Of a DNA stretch of 7,037 bases, positions 5,770 through 7,037 are shown piece after piece. Source of the stretch: Acidobacteriota bacterium (GTDB taxonomy: Bacteria > Actinomycetota > Acidimicrobiia > Acidimicrobiales > SHLQ01); assembly GCA_022562835.1 (NCBI GenBank), contig JADFOM010000132.1, forward strand, positions 1-7,037. Direction: 5' to 3'. The translations under genes were made by a program, and so were the position numbers. Each line of letters opens with the position of its first letter. The stretch's first letter is position 1. The notes beneath the pieces were generated by a model, which saw only the letters and a list, made by a program, of their open reading frames with translations, was not told the origin of the DNA and did no database searches.

Positions 5770-7037
5770 CCATTCTCATCAAGAACGGGACGGTGATCTC
5801 GTCCACCGGTGCCGAACCCGCTGAGGTACTCGTCGACGGCGAACGGGTCGTTGCAGTCCTCAGTCCGCAGACAACACTCGCCACCGCAGCCGAAGGCGGC
5901 GCAGAGCGCGTCATCGACGCGACAGGCCGATACGTCATCCCAGGGGGCGTTGATGTGCACACGCACATGGCGTTGCCCTTTGGAGGAACCGTAGCGTCGG
6001 ACGACTTCGAGTCGGGGACAAGGGCCGCCGCGTGGGGTGGCACGACCACGATCGTCGACTTCGCGACCCAGCCATATGGGCAGAACGTGCGCGAATGCTT
6101 CGAGGCACGCATGACCGAAGCCGACGGCGAATGTGCGATCGACTACGGCTTCCACATGATCATCGGCGATGTGCATGACCAGTCACTCAAGGAAATGGAC
6201 CTGCTCGTCAACGATGGTGTGACGAGCTTCAAGTTGTTCATGGCCTACCCCGGAGTATTTCTTTCCGACGATGGCCAGATACTTCGGGCGATGCAGCAGG
6301 TTGCAGGCAACGGCGGTCTGTTGATGATGCACGCCGAGAACGGCTTGGCGATCGATGTGCTGGCGGAGCAGGCCTTCGAGCGTGGTGAGACAGACCCGAT
6401 CAACCACGGTTACGTCCGTCGCGCAGAGTTTGAGAGCGAAGCCACCCATCGCGCGATCCAGCTGGCGAAGGTCGGCGCCGCGCCGCTCTACATCGTTCAT
6501 CTGAGTGCGTCCGAGGCCCTTGAGCAGGTCGCCATTGCGCGCAACAACGGCGGCAACGTCTTCGCCGAGACCTGCCCGCAGTATCTGTATTTCAACCTCG
6601 AGGATCACCTGGGCGAGGCCGAGTTCGGCGGTGCGAAGTACGTGTGCTCAACACCGATCAGGACCAAACACGAGCATCACCACGAGGATCTGTGGACCGG
6701 TCTGCGCACAAATGACCTCAGCGTTGTGTCGACGGACCACTGTCCCTTCTGCATGAAGGAACAGAAAGAGCTCGGACGTGAGGACTTCCGGGCAATCCCA
6801 AACGGAATAGGTGGCGTAGAGCACCGAATGGACATGATCTACCAGGGTGTCACCGCTGGCGAGATCAGTGTGGCCCGCTGGGTCGAGCTGTGTTCGACCA
6901 CACCCGCTCGCATGATGGGCCTCTATCCGAAAAAGGGCACGATCCAGCCTGGGTCAGACGCAGACATCGTGTTGTATAACCCGAACCATCCGTGGACCAT
7001 CAGCGTCGACAACCACCACATGAACATGGACTACTCC
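5766..7037 (+). CDS. hydA: Dihydropyrimidinase / D-hydantoinase, 3' end outside window
   Basis: The first 424 residues of a cyclic amidohydrolase that opens 5,6-dihydrouracil or dihydrothymine to the N-carbamoyl-beta-amino acid. All ligands of the binuclear zinc centre are visible: H65 and H67 (DVHTH), K156 (SFKLFMAY, the lysine that becomes carboxylated), H189 (MMHAEN), H245 (YIVHLSA) and D324 (STDHCPF). Y161 in FMAY matches the substrate-contacting tyrosine. Other family blocks are GGTTTIVDFA (91-100), CPQYLYF and KYVCSTPIR. The family usually reaches about 460-480 residues, so perhaps 40-50 are missing beyond the right edge; there is no stop codon before it. The ATG at 5766 gives the normal MTILIKNGTV N-terminus but has a poor ribosome site and overlaps the stop of a seven-codon ORF. 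With ureidopropionase and transaminase upstream, a pyrimidine role is more likely than a pure hydantoin one. Confidence 0.95.
   Translation, partial: MTILIKNGTVISSTGAEPAEVLVDGERVVAVLSPQTTLATAAEGGAERVIDATGRYVIPGGVDVHTHMALPFGGTVASDDFESGTRAAAWGGTTTIVDFATQPYGQNVRECFEARMTEADGECAIDYGFHMIIGDVHDQSLKEMDLLVNDGVTSFKLFMAYPGVFLSDDGQILRAMQQVAGNGGLLMMHAENGLAIDVLAEQAFERGETDPINHGYVRRAEFESEATHRAIQLAKVGAAPLYIVHLSASEALEQVAIARNNGGNVFAETCPQYLYFNLEDHLGEAEFGGAKYVCSTPIRTKHEHHHEDLWTGLRTNDLSVVSTDHCPFCMKEQKELGREDFRAIPNGIGGVEHRMDMIYQGVTAGEISVARWVELCSTTPARMMGLYPKKGTIQPGSDADIVLYNPNHPWTISVDNHHMNMDYS

Noticed and set aside
4956..6176. A 406-codon open frame on the minus strand opposite the aminotransferase and dihydropyrimidinase
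   Set aside because: It is antisense to two clearly real genes, crosses their junction, and its translation shows no family motif. Long antisense frames are expected from codon bias in high-GC DNA.

Overview
This 7 kb window looks like chromosomal DNA from a high-GC actinobacterium. The evidence is a member of the mycothiol-dependent maleylpyruvate isomerase-like (DinB-fold) family, an actinobacterial-style acyl-CoA dehydrogenase, frequent GTG/GTC/GAC codons, and closely packed genes. An acidimicrobial lineage is possible but is only a guess. There is no tRNA, rRNA, CRISPR array, insertion sequence or phage gene, and no gene-free stretch longer than about 135 bases. All six protein genes read through without a visible frameshift. 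The last one runs off the right edge.

Left part (1-3474): a minus-strand gene for a ferritin-like diiron protein (42-1247) is divergent from a plus-strand acyl-CoA dehydrogenase gene (1381-2541). The latter is followed after about 90 bp by a gene for a metal-dependent DinB/maleylpyruvate isomerase-like protein (2632-3474). The dehydrogenase has the glutamate of the isovaleryl/long-chain type of acyl-CoA dehydrogenase, not of the medium-chain type. The exact pathway of these three genes cannot be read from the sequence.

Right part (3594-7037): three tightly packed genes form an apparent operon for the reductive breakdown of pyrimidines. They encode a nitrilase-superfamily beta-ureidopropionase, a class III aminotransferase and a dihydropyrimidinase (3' end outside the window). 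Dihydropyrimidinase opens dihydrouracil or dihydrothymine to the N-carbamoyl-beta-amino acid. The ureidopropionase releases beta-alanine or beta-aminoisobutyrate, NH3 and CO2. The aminotransferase then probably turns the beta-amino acid into malonate or methylmalonate semialdehyde. The first enzyme, dihydropyrimidine dehydrogenase, is not in the window and would be expected nearby, probably downstream.

The 119-base gap before this operon is rich in small repeats: a GGGGTC/GACCCC palindrome, a direct repeat of TGACCCCGWTGATG, and a tandem GTTAGT repeat. It is the likely control region. A seven-codon mini-ORF with a good ribosome binding site sits just before dihydropyrimidinase and overlaps its start as ATGA, which suggests translational coupling. 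I found no clear sign of a wholly new system. The best leads are the mini-ORF, the repeat-rich leader and the uncharacterised diiron protein.
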